A stretch of 45,469 nt of DNA, taken from contig JAQBOK010000164.1 of assembly GCA_028288085.1 (NCBI GenBank), positions 1-45,469 of the forward strand. The letters run 5' to 3'. A program made the position numbers and the translations under genes. The DNA is from Mucilaginibacter sp. GTDB taxonomy: Bacteria; Bacteroidota; Bacteroidia; Sphingobacteriales; Sphingobacteriaceae. Positions 34,463 to 41,762 of this stretch are shown here, piece by piece; position 1 is the first letter of the stretch; every line of letters begins with the position of its first letter. The notes under the pieces are model-generated. The model did no database searches, was not told the origin of the DNA, and saw only the letters and a list, made by a program, of their open reading frames with translations.

Positions 34463-36307
34463 TTATGCTGCATGGAATTTTAACTCAAATTCCGAGCCTT
34501 TTTCTTTTTCTGATTTAACGCTTATGGTTCCATTAAGTCGTTTTACAATAGTGTTAACGTAGCTTAAGCCCAATCCAAATCCTTTTACATCGTGCAAATT
34601 ACCTGTCGGGATGCGGTAAAACTGTTCAAATATCTTTGTTTGCTGATCGCGGTTCATGCCAATCCCCTTATCCGCTACCCTAATAACCACCTGGCCGTTT
34701 CTATTAAAAGTACTGATTGTAATTTCAGGTGCTTCAGGGCTATATTTTATCGCATTATCAATAAGGTTATACAGCACATTGAAAAAATGAAGTTCATCAG
34801 CCTCTATTATCGCTTTTTCGGCGTCAAGGTTTAGGTTAGCAATCACATTGTATTTCTGTAATTTAAGCGCCATGCTATCTATCACAGTAGTAACCATATC
34901 ATTAACATCCACATCCTTTATATCAAGTCTGAAATCATTTTTCTCCAGCCGGGCAATGTTCAGTACCCGTTCAATATGGTTGCCCAGTCTTTGATTTTCT
35001 TCAAAAATAATATTGGCAAGCCTTGCAACGCGGCTTTTATCCTCAACAATTTCATTGTCTCTCAACGCTTCACTGGCAATCATAATAGTCGACACCGGTG
35101 TTTTAAACTCATGTGTCATATTATTAATGAAATCCATTTTCATCTCGGCTATTTTCTTCTGTTTAAGGATAGAAAAAATGGTATATCCAAAACAAACGAT
35201 CAACACAAATAATAAACCCCCGGAAGTAGCCATGCTGGCCGTCATTTTAGTCAATATCAATGAATTTTTCTTTGGGAACGATATCCTGATCTTACCGGGA
35301 TCGTTGATTACTTCTTTGCTAAAGATGGGTACCTGGTAAGTATTGGCCGGAATAGCCATTGATCTTGCATCATCCGTATAGGTTACGCTCGAAAAGATCA
35401 CCGAATCACTATTAAAAGTACTTACCGAATAATTAAAAGGCAGGAATATCCCTTTGTTATGCAATTCAAACCTCAGCAACGAGTCTATCCAGAACGGACT
35501 AAGACGTTTATCCAATGGCTCATTTGATTTTTGATATTCATCGGCAAGGTTTTCAATTACGTTTGACTTGATAACCCCTTTTTGTATATGTTGTATAGAA
35601 TCAGCCTCCAGCATTCTCTTTATCTCTTTAAACCTCCGCTCACTCTTTTTCCGGTCCTGCTCACGCACCCATAACTGATTTATCTGTACCACAGGTATCA
35701 CCTGCTTACCAAATTGAGGATCTATATAATCAACCAGCAGGGTATCGTATTTATGCAGTTTTGTAGATCTTTTTAAAAATGCGGGGTTGGCCGGCCCTCT
35801 TACTATTTTAGGATCAGTCATGCGTTGGTGAATATTACCAAATTCATCCGTATATTCCTCGTACCGGATATGGAGGTTTAACTCACCGGACTGGGCCATA
35901 TTAAAAAACTCCTCATCCAGTTTGTTACTTAGTATTACTTGCTTAAGGCTATCCCTCAATAAACCCAGTCTTCGTTCACGGACAGTTAGCCCCTTTTTTT
36001 CCGGCTGTTTTAGCCGCATATTAGCCCTAATGTTCTCTATATTATTTATATAATTTCTGTGACTTGCAGTATTTTTCCCCTCCTTATCTTGCCTGTCAAA
36101 GATCTGGGCTTTCTTACTTAAAAAATTGATAGCATCCTGTTTTGCAAGTTTTGATACCACATTGTTCAGTGCATCATTAACCGACCGGTCAAAAAGATCA
36201 GACTGCATTTGATAAGATTGCCTCAAAAAATATAGCTGCATAGACATTACACCCAAAAGTGCAAATCCCATTAAGCCAATTATAAAGCCAATACTTTTCT
36301 TTTTCAT
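34463..36307 (-). CDS. rprX: Membrane sensor histidine kinase (RprX-like)
   Basis: The 614-residue kinase has two membrane helices, near residues 8-28 and about 355-378, enclosing a long periplasmic sensor region. The HisKA motif MTHEFKTPVSTIMIASEAL and the HATPase motifs NLIDNAIKYSP, VADKGIGM and GFGLGLSYVNTIVKRLNG follow. It phosphorylates the response regulator encoded next. The periplasmic domain is unusually large (over 300 residues, helical and charged) with no recognised fold. It is divergent from the secreted protein gene at 36524. Confidence 0.93.
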   Translation of the reverse strand: MKKKSIGFIIGLMGFALLGVMSMQLYFLRQSYQMQSDLFDRSVNDALNNVVSKLAKQDAINFLSKKAQIFDRQDKEGKNTASHRNYINNIENIRANMRLKQPEKKGLTVRERRLGLLRDSLKQVILSNKLDEEFFNMAQSGELNLHIRYEEYTDEFGNIHQRMTDPKIVRGPANPAFLKRSTKLHKYDTLLVDYIDPQFGKQVIPVVQINQLWVREQDRKKSERRFKEIKRMLEADSIQHIQKGVIKSNVIENLADEYQKSNEPLDKRLSPFWIDSLLRFELHNKGIFLPFNYSVSTFNSDSVIFSSVTYTDDARSMAIPANTYQVPIFSKEVINDPGKIRISFPKKNSLILTKMTASMATSGGLLFVLIVCFGYTIFSILKQKKIAEMKMDFINNMTHEFKTPVSTIMIASEALRDNEIVEDKSRVARLANIIFEENQRLGNHIERVLNIARLEKNDFRLDIKDVDVNDMVTTVIDSMALKLQKYNVIANLNLDAEKAIIEADELHFFNVLYNLIDNAIKYSPEAPEITISTFNRNGQVVIRVADKGIGMNRDQQTKIFEQFYRIPTGNLHDVKGFGLGLSYVNTIVKRLNGTISVKSEKEKGSEFELKFHAA

Positions 36308-36430
36308 CTCAACAAATTGTCTTTTAAAAGTAATGAAACTACCATAAGCCTGATATTATTTTCGGGGGAGGCCCCATGATAGTTTTATCCTTTCAACAAA
36401 AATATTTTAAATAAGCTCAAAATAGTTGCA

Positions 36431-36469
36431 TTTAACACTTTTTAACACATTGTAGCAAATATTTAACAT
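36431..36469. promoter_or_regulatory. Phased TTTAACA direct repeats, likely response-regulator site
   Basis: TTTAACAC at 36431 and 36441 and TTTAACAT at 36462 are spaced 10 and 21 bp, so all lie on one face of the helix. They end one base before the -33 region of the rightward promoter. This is the layout of OmpR/PhoB-type activator sites. The adjacent gene encodes an OmpR-type regulator's kinase. Confidence 0.5.
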
Positions 36470-36470
36470 C

Positions 36471-36497
36471 TTGAAATATAATAGCTTGTTATCTTTG
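36471..36497 (+). promoter_or_regulatory. Promoter of the secreted protein gene
   Basis: TTG (36471-36473), a 16-bp spacer and TATCTTTG (36490-36497). Transcription would begin near 36502, which favours the ATG at 36524 over the one at 36500. Confidence 0.5.
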
Positions 36498-36523
36498 ATA
36501 TGATCAAATTTAACCAAATTAAC

Positions 36524-37435
36524 ATGAAAACTCTTTGGATAAAACCGGGTTTCGAATTCATTTTTTCAATAAGCCTTATCGCCATTATATGTTTGCCGCC
36601 ATTAGTTTTTGCACAGGGAACAAAAGATATGGAAATAAGGATAACGAACGGCGACACGGTTGTTAACGGAAAAAACATTAAAGATCTTTCGCAGACTGAC
36701 CATACGCAGGCGTTAAAGGATATTCAGAATTTAGGCTCATCTTTTACACCTGGGCAAATTGATCATCAGCGAATGATTGTAAGAAAACGGGGCACTTCAG
36801 ATACCGGGGCAAATAAGATAATTATTGAAAGGCGCCGCTTTGAAAGAGGCAACCCCAATAATGAAATGGCAGAACAATTCCGTTCGCCAAAAGATAGCGC
36901 TGAACGCTTTTTCAAATTCAGGATGCAGAGACGTGGAGACAAAGACTCCACATTTACTTTTAATTACAAGATGAATAATGATCCTGAAAACCGTTTTGAT
37001 GAACGTGATCGGAATTTTAATTTTTCGTCACGTGAACCAGGAAGGGATTTTATGCGCCACAGAAATACACAAACCTTTAATTATACCAACACCGGCAGCG
37101 ATGGCATCAGTACGCGCACCAGTTTCAGGGTAACCGAACCATCGCCAGAAAAACTAAAGGAAATGGGTGGCAATGAGAAAAACGAACTGGAAATAAAAGA
37201 TATGAATTTGATACCGGAATTTTCTTCAGGCAAAACAACTTTGATGTTCAGCCTGCCCTCGCAGGCGATTGCCGAAGTGAAATTTACCGACAATGAAGGC
37301 AAAGTATTATGGAGTGCTAAGGCAGCGAATGGCAATTTTAATAAGAGTTTTCCATTGGGATTAAACGGGTTATATTTCCTACAGGTGAAGCAGGCTGGTA
37401 AAATTGCAGTGAAAAGGATAATAAAAGAAGAGTAA
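36524..37435 (+). CDS. Secreted protein with a C-terminal type IX sorting-like domain
   Basis: The 303-residue protein starts at MKTLWIKPGF, with a signal peptide ending LPPLVFAQG. The middle is very rich in Arg, Asn, Asp and Phe (RRRFERGNPNNEMAEQFRSP, NRFDERDRNFNFSSREPGRD) and is probably disordered. The C-terminus is a beta-sandwich of the Por-sorting type (LIPEFSSGKTTLMFSL ... GKVLWSAKAANGNFNKSFPLGLNGLYFLQVKQAGKIAVKRIIKEE). The GLYFLQV...G...KRIIK pattern resembles T9SS type A sorting domains. Divergent from rprX and preceded by phased repeats, it is a likely target of that two-component system. Confidence 0.8.
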   Translation: MKTLWIKPGFEFIFSISLIAIICLPPLVFAQGTKDMEIRITNGDTVVNGKNIKDLSQTDHTQALKDIQNLGSSFTPGQIDHQRMIVRKRGTSDTGANKIIIERRRFERGNPNNEMAEQFRSPKDSAERFFKFRMQRRGDKDSTFTFNYKMNNDPENRFDERDRNFNFSSREPGRDFMRHRNTQTFNYTNTGSDGISTRTSFRVTEPSPEKLKEMGGNEKNELEIKDMNLIPEFSSGKTTLMFSLPSQAIAEVKFTDNEGKVLWSAKAANGNFNKSFPLGLNGLYFLQVKQAGKIAVKRIIKEE

Positions 37436-37500
37436 TTGGCAGACTAATTGGCCGTTTGCAGTTCATAGTGGATTGTTCGCAGTAAAAATATTTCTGTAAT

Positions 37501-37533
37501 AAAAAGAGCTTCTCAATTAGAAAAGCTCTTTTT
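37501..37533. terminator. Bidirectional terminator
   Basis: The arms aaaaagagctt (37501-37511) and aagctcttttt (37523-37533) are perfect over 11 bp. It separates the secreted protein gene from the convergent DUF3127 gene. A second 9-bp inverted repeat ccgtttgca/tgcaaacgg (37452-37460 and 37563-37571) flanks it. Confidence 0.85.
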
Positions 37534-37593
37534 ATTGTTTCTTGAATCAGTAACCAGTCTATTGCAAACGGTTAACTGCTTGCCGCAACCTAA

Positions 37594-37956
37594 TTAAAAA
37601 GGAAGATCGTCCTCATCCGGAGCAGAGCTGATGTCGGCAGGAGGGGCAAATTCAGGCACTGTGTTCCCGTTAGCACCGCTAAGCACATTTATTTTCCATA
37701 ATTGCATGGAGTTAAAATAGGATTTTTTGCCTGCTTTATCTGTCCATGGACGGCCCTTTAAGTTGAAGAAAATCTCCACATCATCGCCAACACGGATATT
37801 GTCAAGCAAATTGCAACGATCCTGTATGGCTTCGAACTTTAAATATTCGGGATACTGAGGGTTTTCTATATATTCAACTATCAGTTCTCTCTTTTTTAAT
37901 GACTCAGTTACCTGAGCTGTAGGTGATACCTCGTGTACTTTACCCTTGATTTCCAT
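37594..37956 (-). CDS. DUF3127 protein (OB-fold-like) with SSB-like acidic tail
   Basis: The 120-residue protein has the DUF3127 core (MEIKGKVHEVSPTAQVTESLKKRELIVEY, VGDDVEIFFNLKGRPWTDKAGKKSYFNSMQLWKI). A flexible Pro/Ala-rich linker leads to an acidic C-terminus (APDEDDLPF). DUF3127 is predicted to be an OB fold. The last residues copy the pattern of the SSB C-terminal tip (DDDIPF), which in SSB docks repair and replication proteins. A role as a minor single-strand-binding protein is inferred. It is divergent from the RNA methyltransferase gene. Confidence 0.88.
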   Translation of the reverse strand: MEIKGKVHEVSPTAQVTESLKKRELIVEYIENPQYPEYLKFEAIQDRCNLLDNIRVGDDVEIFFNLKGRPWTDKAGKKSYFNSMQLWKINVLSGANGNTVPEFAPPADISSAPDEDDLPF

Positions 37957-38040
37957 AGCGTTTTAAAAATTAAAAGTGTAAAGTTAATGGTTAAGAAATT
38001 AAATAGCGGTTATTTAATTCATAAATTCGCCAACTTAATT

Positions 38041-39210
38041 ATGCAAGTTTTCCACACTGAAAGTAAAATAATCATAACCTGTAATAAAAGGTTATCCATA
38101 TACCTGCAGCACGAGGTTGAAGAACTGGGCTTTACCCCTGTTCGTGTTTTCCCAACAGGCATTGAGCTACAAGGCACCGTTAATGATAGTATAGCGTTAA
38201 ACCTTAACCTTCGTTGCGCCAGCCAGGTGATCTACCTGATAAAAAGTTTTACAGCCGCCGATCCGCAGCAGCTATATGATAACCTGGTTGAGATTGAATG
38301 GGAGAACCTGATTGATTTCGACGGCTACTTTTCTGTAACCTCGAATGTTAATAATGAGCACATACTTACCCCGCTTTATGCTAATGTGAAAGTAAAAGAT
38401 GCAATTGTAGACAGGATAAAGGCAAAAAAGGGCATCAGGCCCAATTCAGGCTCCGACCAGAATAAAGCGGTTGTGCATCTGTACTGGCAGGATGATAAAG
38501 CAGAGATATTTTTAGATACATCCGGCGAGACATTAGCAAAACACAGCTACCGCAAAATTCCGGGTAAGGCGCCTATGCTTGAAGCCCTGGCGGCTGCAAC
38601 TATAATGGCTACCAACTGGGATAAAAACAGCACATTTATTAATCCCATGTGCGGCTCTGGCACGCTGGCTATTGAAGCAGCATTGCTGGCAACAGATAAA
38701 TCACCTGGCTTGTTCAGGATGAATTATGGCTTTATGCACCTGATGGGATACGAAGAAGAAGTATTTTTTGTGGAAAGACGAAAATTAAAGGATAAAGCAA
38801 AAAAAGCGCTCAACTTTAAGATCATCGCTACCGATATATCTGAAGATGCTGTAGACATAGCCCAAAAGAATGCTAAAACTGCCGGTGTAGAACATTTAAT
38901 TGATTTTAGCGTTTGTGACTTTGCAGACACTGTTGTACCCGAAGAGCCGGGCATAGTTATGTTTAACCCCGAATATGGCGAACGCCTGGGTATACATAGT
39001 AAACTGGAAGTAACCTATAAGCGCGTTGGCGATTTTATGAAGCAGCATTGCCGCGGATACCGTGGATACATATTTACCGGAAACCCGGATCTTGCAAAGA
39101 AAATAGGTTTACGTGCCGACCGGAAAATTGAATTTTACAATGGTAAACTGGATTGCCGCTTATTAGAATATGAGCTGTATGAAGGCAGCAAGCGGGAACC
39201 TAAAGATTAG
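38041..39210 (+). CDS. THUMP-domain RNA methyltransferase (RlmL/Trm-like)
   Basis: This 389-residue protein starts at MQVFHTESKIIITCNKRLSIYLQHEVEELGFTPVRVF. The open frame extends upstream to 37933, but those codons overlap the divergent DUF3127 gene. The N-terminal ferredoxin-like/THUMP domain is followed by a UPF0020-type Rossmann core with INPMCGSGTLAIEAALLA, IATDISEDAVDIAQKNA and the catalytic MFNPEYGERLG, an NPPYGER variant with Glu replacing the second Pro of NPPY. Relatives such as RlmL make m2G in 23S rRNA. The exact target is not determined by sequence. Confidence 0.9.
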   Translation: MQVFHTESKIIITCNKRLSIYLQHEVEELGFTPVRVFPTGIELQGTVNDSIALNLNLRCASQVIYLIKSFTAADPQQLYDNLVEIEWENLIDFDGYFSVTSNVNNEHILTPLYANVKVKDAIVDRIKAKKGIRPNSGSDQNKAVVHLYWQDDKAEIFLDTSGETLAKHSYRKIPGKAPMLEALAAATIMATNWDKNSTFINPMCGSGTLAIEAALLATDKSPGLFRMNYGFMHLMGYEEEVFFVERRKLKDKAKKALNFKIIATDISEDAVDIAQKNAKTAGVEHLIDFSVCDFADTVVPEEPGIVMFNPEYGERLGIHSKLEVTYKRVGDFMKQHCRGYRGYIFTGNPDLAKKIGLRADRKIEFYNGKLDCRLLEYELYEGSKREPKD

Positions 39211-39216
39211 TTATTT

Positions 39217-39273
39217 GTTGATTGGGTTTGAATTAAGTTGATCAAGTTTTAAAAAATCAACCACTCAATCAAC
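39217..39273. repeat. Nested intergenic hairpin
   Basis: The outer arms gttgattg (39217-39224) and caatcaac (39266-39273) and inner arms gttga (39237-39241) and tcaac (39257-39261) nest within the 84-bp spacer. No T tract follows. It resembles the palindromes after pyk and between yicC and gmk in using gttgatt/gttcatt words. Confidence 0.5.
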
Positions 39274-39294
39274 TATTCACCAAATCAACTATAA

Positions 39295-39789
39295 ATGAAG
39301 AAGACTATATTATTAACTATAGCCCTGTTTCTATCAGCATATTGCATGGCGCAGCAACAACTGGCATTCCCTTTCCAGGGGGGCAGCCAGGTAATGACGC
39401 AGTTTTTTAAAGACAGTTTGACCGTATCACGACAAATTATTCAAAAAAGAGCCATTGGCGTGGTAGTGTTTAAGTTTACTGCCGATGACAAAGGCGTTAT
39501 AAAAAAGCTGGTTGTTTATTATGCCGACGATGCCATTTTGGTTTCTCCGGCTATTGATGCGCTAAAAAAATCAAATCATAAATGGATCATACCCGATCAT
39601 GAAAAATTTCACGATTTCATTATACCTTTTTCCATAGGTTTTAATCCCCTTGCAGAGGGTGATGTATCAGCACAAAAAGCTTTTTATGATTTTTACGCCA
39701 GGCGCAAACCAATTCTTTCAACCAACCAGGTACCGCTGGATATGGTAACACTGCTGCCAACAATAGTTGTAAACTATAATTTGAATTAA
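39295..39789 (+). CDS. Secreted protein with a TonB-C-like domain
   Basis: The 164-residue protein has a signal peptide (MKKTILLTIALFLSAYCMAQ), followed by a segment resembling the TonB C-terminal fold (QIIQKRAIGVVVFKFTADDKGVIKKLVVYYADDAILVSPAIDALKKSNHKWIIP). In Bacteroidota such small periplasmic proteins are common and usually annotated as hypothetical or 'energy transducer TonB'-like. There is no N-terminal membrane anchor, so it is not a working TonB. The function is unknown. Confidence 0.75.
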   Translation: MKKTILLTIALFLSAYCMAQQQLAFPFQGGSQVMTQFFKDSLTVSRQIIQKRAIGVVVFKFTADDKGVIKKLVVYYADDAILVSPAIDALKKSNHKWIIPDHEKFHDFIIPFSIGFNPLAEGDVSAQKAFYDFYARRKPILSTNQVPLDMVTLLPTIVVNYNLN

Positions 39790-39996
39790 ATAGGTACTGA
39801 TCCCCGAATATAATTTAGCTCTTCATTTAATTGATGGCCGGCCGGCTACCAATTTTGCTTGCCATTTGATTTTTTTTTCAAAATCTCAAGCTCTATTATT
39901 TAAACCCGTACGCCTGAATTTAATTTCTTAGAAAAATAATATTTTAACTAAAATAAAATAAATCTCAATTTTTCCATAAATCGTTAGTATACTTAC

Positions 39997-40010
39997 ACCG
40001 AATATTTGGT
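39997..40010. promoter_or_regulatory. Near-palindrome before the XRE regulator gene
   Basis: ACCGAATATTTGGT is symmetric at 12 of 14 positions and ends seven bases before the start codon. It is a candidate autoregulatory operator. The rest of the 227-bp spacer (39790-39996) is AT-rich with one ggccggcc site and no gene. Confidence 0.3.
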
Positions 40011-40016
40011 ATAATT

Positions 40017-40286
40017 ATGAACGGGACGCTGAATCTCAAACTTAAAGCGGTGACATCGAACATCCGCAAAATACGGGAATATAGAAATTACACACAGGAA
40101 TACCTGGCAGCTAAGTTGGCTATTTCTCAAAACGCCTACAGCAAGATAGAGCTGGGGTATACCAAAATAACATTAGATCGACTTTTTTCTATAGCTACTA
40201 TACTGGAAGTTGATCCGACCGATCTGATCAGCCTTGAAAATAGTGAACTGATAAAGATCATACGGAATAATACTATTTCATCCTGA
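40017..40286 (+). CDS. XRE-family helix-turn-helix regulator
   Basis: The 89-residue protein consists of a Cro/C1-type HTH: IRKIREYRNYTQEYLAAKLAISQNAYSKIELGYTKITLDRLFSIATILEVDPTDLISLE (about residues 17-75). The ATG lies seven bases after a near-palindrome. The neighbours do not identify targets. Such stand-alone XRE proteins in Sphingobacteriaceae are usually chromosomal regulators, and no toxin gene is beside it, so an antitoxin role is not supported. Confidence 0.85.
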   Translation: MNGTLNLKLKAVTSNIRKIREYRNYTQEYLAAKLAISQNAYSKIELGYTKITLDRLFSIATILEVDPTDLISLENSELIKIIRNNTISS

Positions 40287-40319
40287 CAATAATATATTTT
40301 TGCAGTTCAATTGCAAAAA

Positions 40320-40964
40320 ATGGATCACGCCATAATTATTGACAAAACCCAAAAATTTGTTCGAAAAACACTGGAGAATGCTGAAGGTGGTCACGATTGG
40401 TGGCACATTCACCGTGTATGGATAAATGCCAAACATATAGCCCAAACAGAAAATGCCGACCTTTTAGTAGTAGAACTGTCTGCCTTGTTGCATGATATTG
40501 CCGACAGTAAATTCCACGGCGGAGATGAAGAGATTGGCCCGGCCACAGCAGGGGATTTTTTGCGGAGTCTGGATGTTGATGAAGACATTGTTGGCCATGT
40601 TCAGCAGATCATCCGGCATATTTCCTTTAAAGCTGGTTTTGAGAAAACAACATTTCATTCAAAGGAGCTCGAAATAGTTCAGGATGCCGATCGTTTGGAT
40701 GCCATTGGCGCCATAGGAATTGCCAGGACATTTAATTACGGTGGCTTTAAGGGCCATGAAATTTACAATCCCGATATTATTCCTAACCTAAACATGAACA
40801 AGGAAGAATATAAAAATTCCACTGCACCCAGCATTAACCATTTCTACGAAAAGCTGTTATTGCTGAAGGATAAAATGAATACCGATACTGGCAAGCAGTT
40901 GGCAAAACAAAGGCATCAATTTATGGAAACGTACCTGGCGCAATTTTATTTGGAATGCAATTGA
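40320..40964 (+). CDS. HD-domain phosphohydrolase
   Basis: The 214-residue protein starts at MDHAIIIDKTQKFVRK; a TTG three codons earlier is less likely. HD-superfamily metal ligands are GHDWWHIHRVW, the HD pair in LSALLHDIADSKFHGGDEE, and IRHISF ... VQDADRLDAIGAIG. The pattern matches YedJ-type HD proteins that hydrolyse phosphate esters of nucleotides or similar molecules. A -7 element TATTTTTG lies at 40295-40302. The substrate is unknown. Confidence 0.88.
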   Translation: MDHAIIIDKTQKFVRKTLENAEGGHDWWHIHRVWINAKHIAQTENADLLVVELSALLHDIADSKFHGGDEEIGPATAGDFLRSLDVDEDIVGHVQQIIRHISFKAGFEKTTFHSKELEIVQDADRLDAIGAIGIARTFNYGGFKGHEIYNPDIIPNLNMNKEEYKNSTAPSINHFYEKLLLLKDKMNTDTGKQLAKQRHQFMETYLAQFYLECN

Positions 40965-41105
40965 TAAGATCAACGGTTTTAAATAAGCACTATGCTAATT
41001 CTGATTAAAGATAAAAATCTCATTTTTTCCTAATAAATGTGAACGGATATTGCAGGCACCGAGTTCATCGCTTTTTGTTATTGCCTCATTCAACCTTAAA
41101 AAGAT

Positions 41106-41522
41106 ATGAACGCAGGTACAGAACAAAAGTTAATTAATAAAAATATCAACCCAACGGCAATGCGCTTATTGGTTCTTGATCTGCTTTTGAAACAAAACTC
41201 TGCTATAAGTTTAAGCGATATTGAAAAAGGTCTGGAACCTGCTGACAGGACCACCATATACCGCACACTAAAAACCTTTGAAGAAAAAGGTTTGACCCAC
41301 ATAATTGATGATGGAACAGGCTCGCCCAAGTACGCTTTATGTTTAGAAGAATGTGATGCCAATGAGCATCACGATCTGCATGTTCACTTTTATTGTACCT
41401 CCTGTAAGGAAACTTTTTGCCTCCCTAACTGCAAAATCCCTGATTTATCATTACCGAACGATTTTACGGCTACAGAAATGAACCTGGTTGTAAAAGGGGT
41501 ATGTGACAGATGTAAAAATTAA
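41106..41522 (+). CDS. Fur-family transcriptional regulator
   Basis: The 138-residue protein has an N-terminal winged helix (NPTAMRLLVLDLLLKQNSAISLSDIEKGL ... DRTTIYRTLKTFEEKGLTHII) and a metal-binding dimerisation domain with HHDLHVHFYCTSCKETFCLPNC and a final CDRCKN. Structural CxxC pairs are complete. Fur-family members sense iron (Fur), zinc (Zur), manganese (Mur) or peroxide (PerR); which one cannot be read here. It lies directly upstream of a porin and metal-transport-like genes, but separately transcribed, and may regulate them. A perfect 8-bp dyad with a 3-base centre (41521-41539) follows its stop. Confidence 0.9.
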   Translation: MNAGTEQKLINKNINPTAMRLLVLDLLLKQNSAISLSDIEKGLEPADRTTIYRTLKTFEEKGLTHIIDDGTGSPKYALCLEECDANEHHDLHVHFYCTSCKETFCLPNCKIPDLSLPNDFTATEMNLVVKGVCDRCKN

Positions 41523-41599
41523 TGCAATTCCATTGCATTGCTTTAACACCTTACTTTGCATAAATTTAAAACAGGATATTGGTTGGGGTAGAACACCGC

Positions 41600-41628
41600 T
41601 TGCCACGCCTTAGGGAAAAATATATTTG
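41600..41628 (+). promoter_or_regulatory. Promoter of the porin gene
   Basis: TTG (41600-41602), an 18-bp spacer and TATATTTG (41621-41628). Transcription would start near 41634, immediately before the palindromes at 41638-41684, with a leader of about 130 bases. Confidence 0.5.
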
Positions 41629-41637
41629 GACTCAATT

Positions 41638-41684
41638 TAATAAATTTAGACTTATCTAAATTTATTATTAGATTTACCTAATAA
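41638..41684. promoter_or_regulatory. Two overlapping palindromic operators before the porin gene
   Basis: TAATAAATTTAGA (41638-41650) and TCTAAATTTATTA (41655-41667) form a perfect 13-bp dyad. It overlaps TTATTAG (41665-41671) with CTAATAA (41678-41684), a 7-bp dyad. The TTAG-N-CTAA cores resemble sites of DtxR/MntR-type metal repressors. They cover the predicted start of transcription, as expected for repression. Confidence 0.5.
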
Positions 41685-41762
41685 ATAATATTTGCAAAAA
41701 TCACCCTGTTAATAACTACGTAATACGAATAGCTCATTTTTGCCGAAATTTTTCTTATCGAC

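Noticed and set aside
40017..40964. Toxin-antitoxin module (XRE regulator plus HD protein)
   Set aside because: The HD protein matches YedJ-type phosphohydrolases and has its own promoter element; the gene order and sizes do not resemble a known pair.
41521..41539. Dyad after the Fur-family gene as a terminator
   Set aside because: The stem is only 8 bp with no T run; it might instead be an operator, but nothing downstream supports that strongly.
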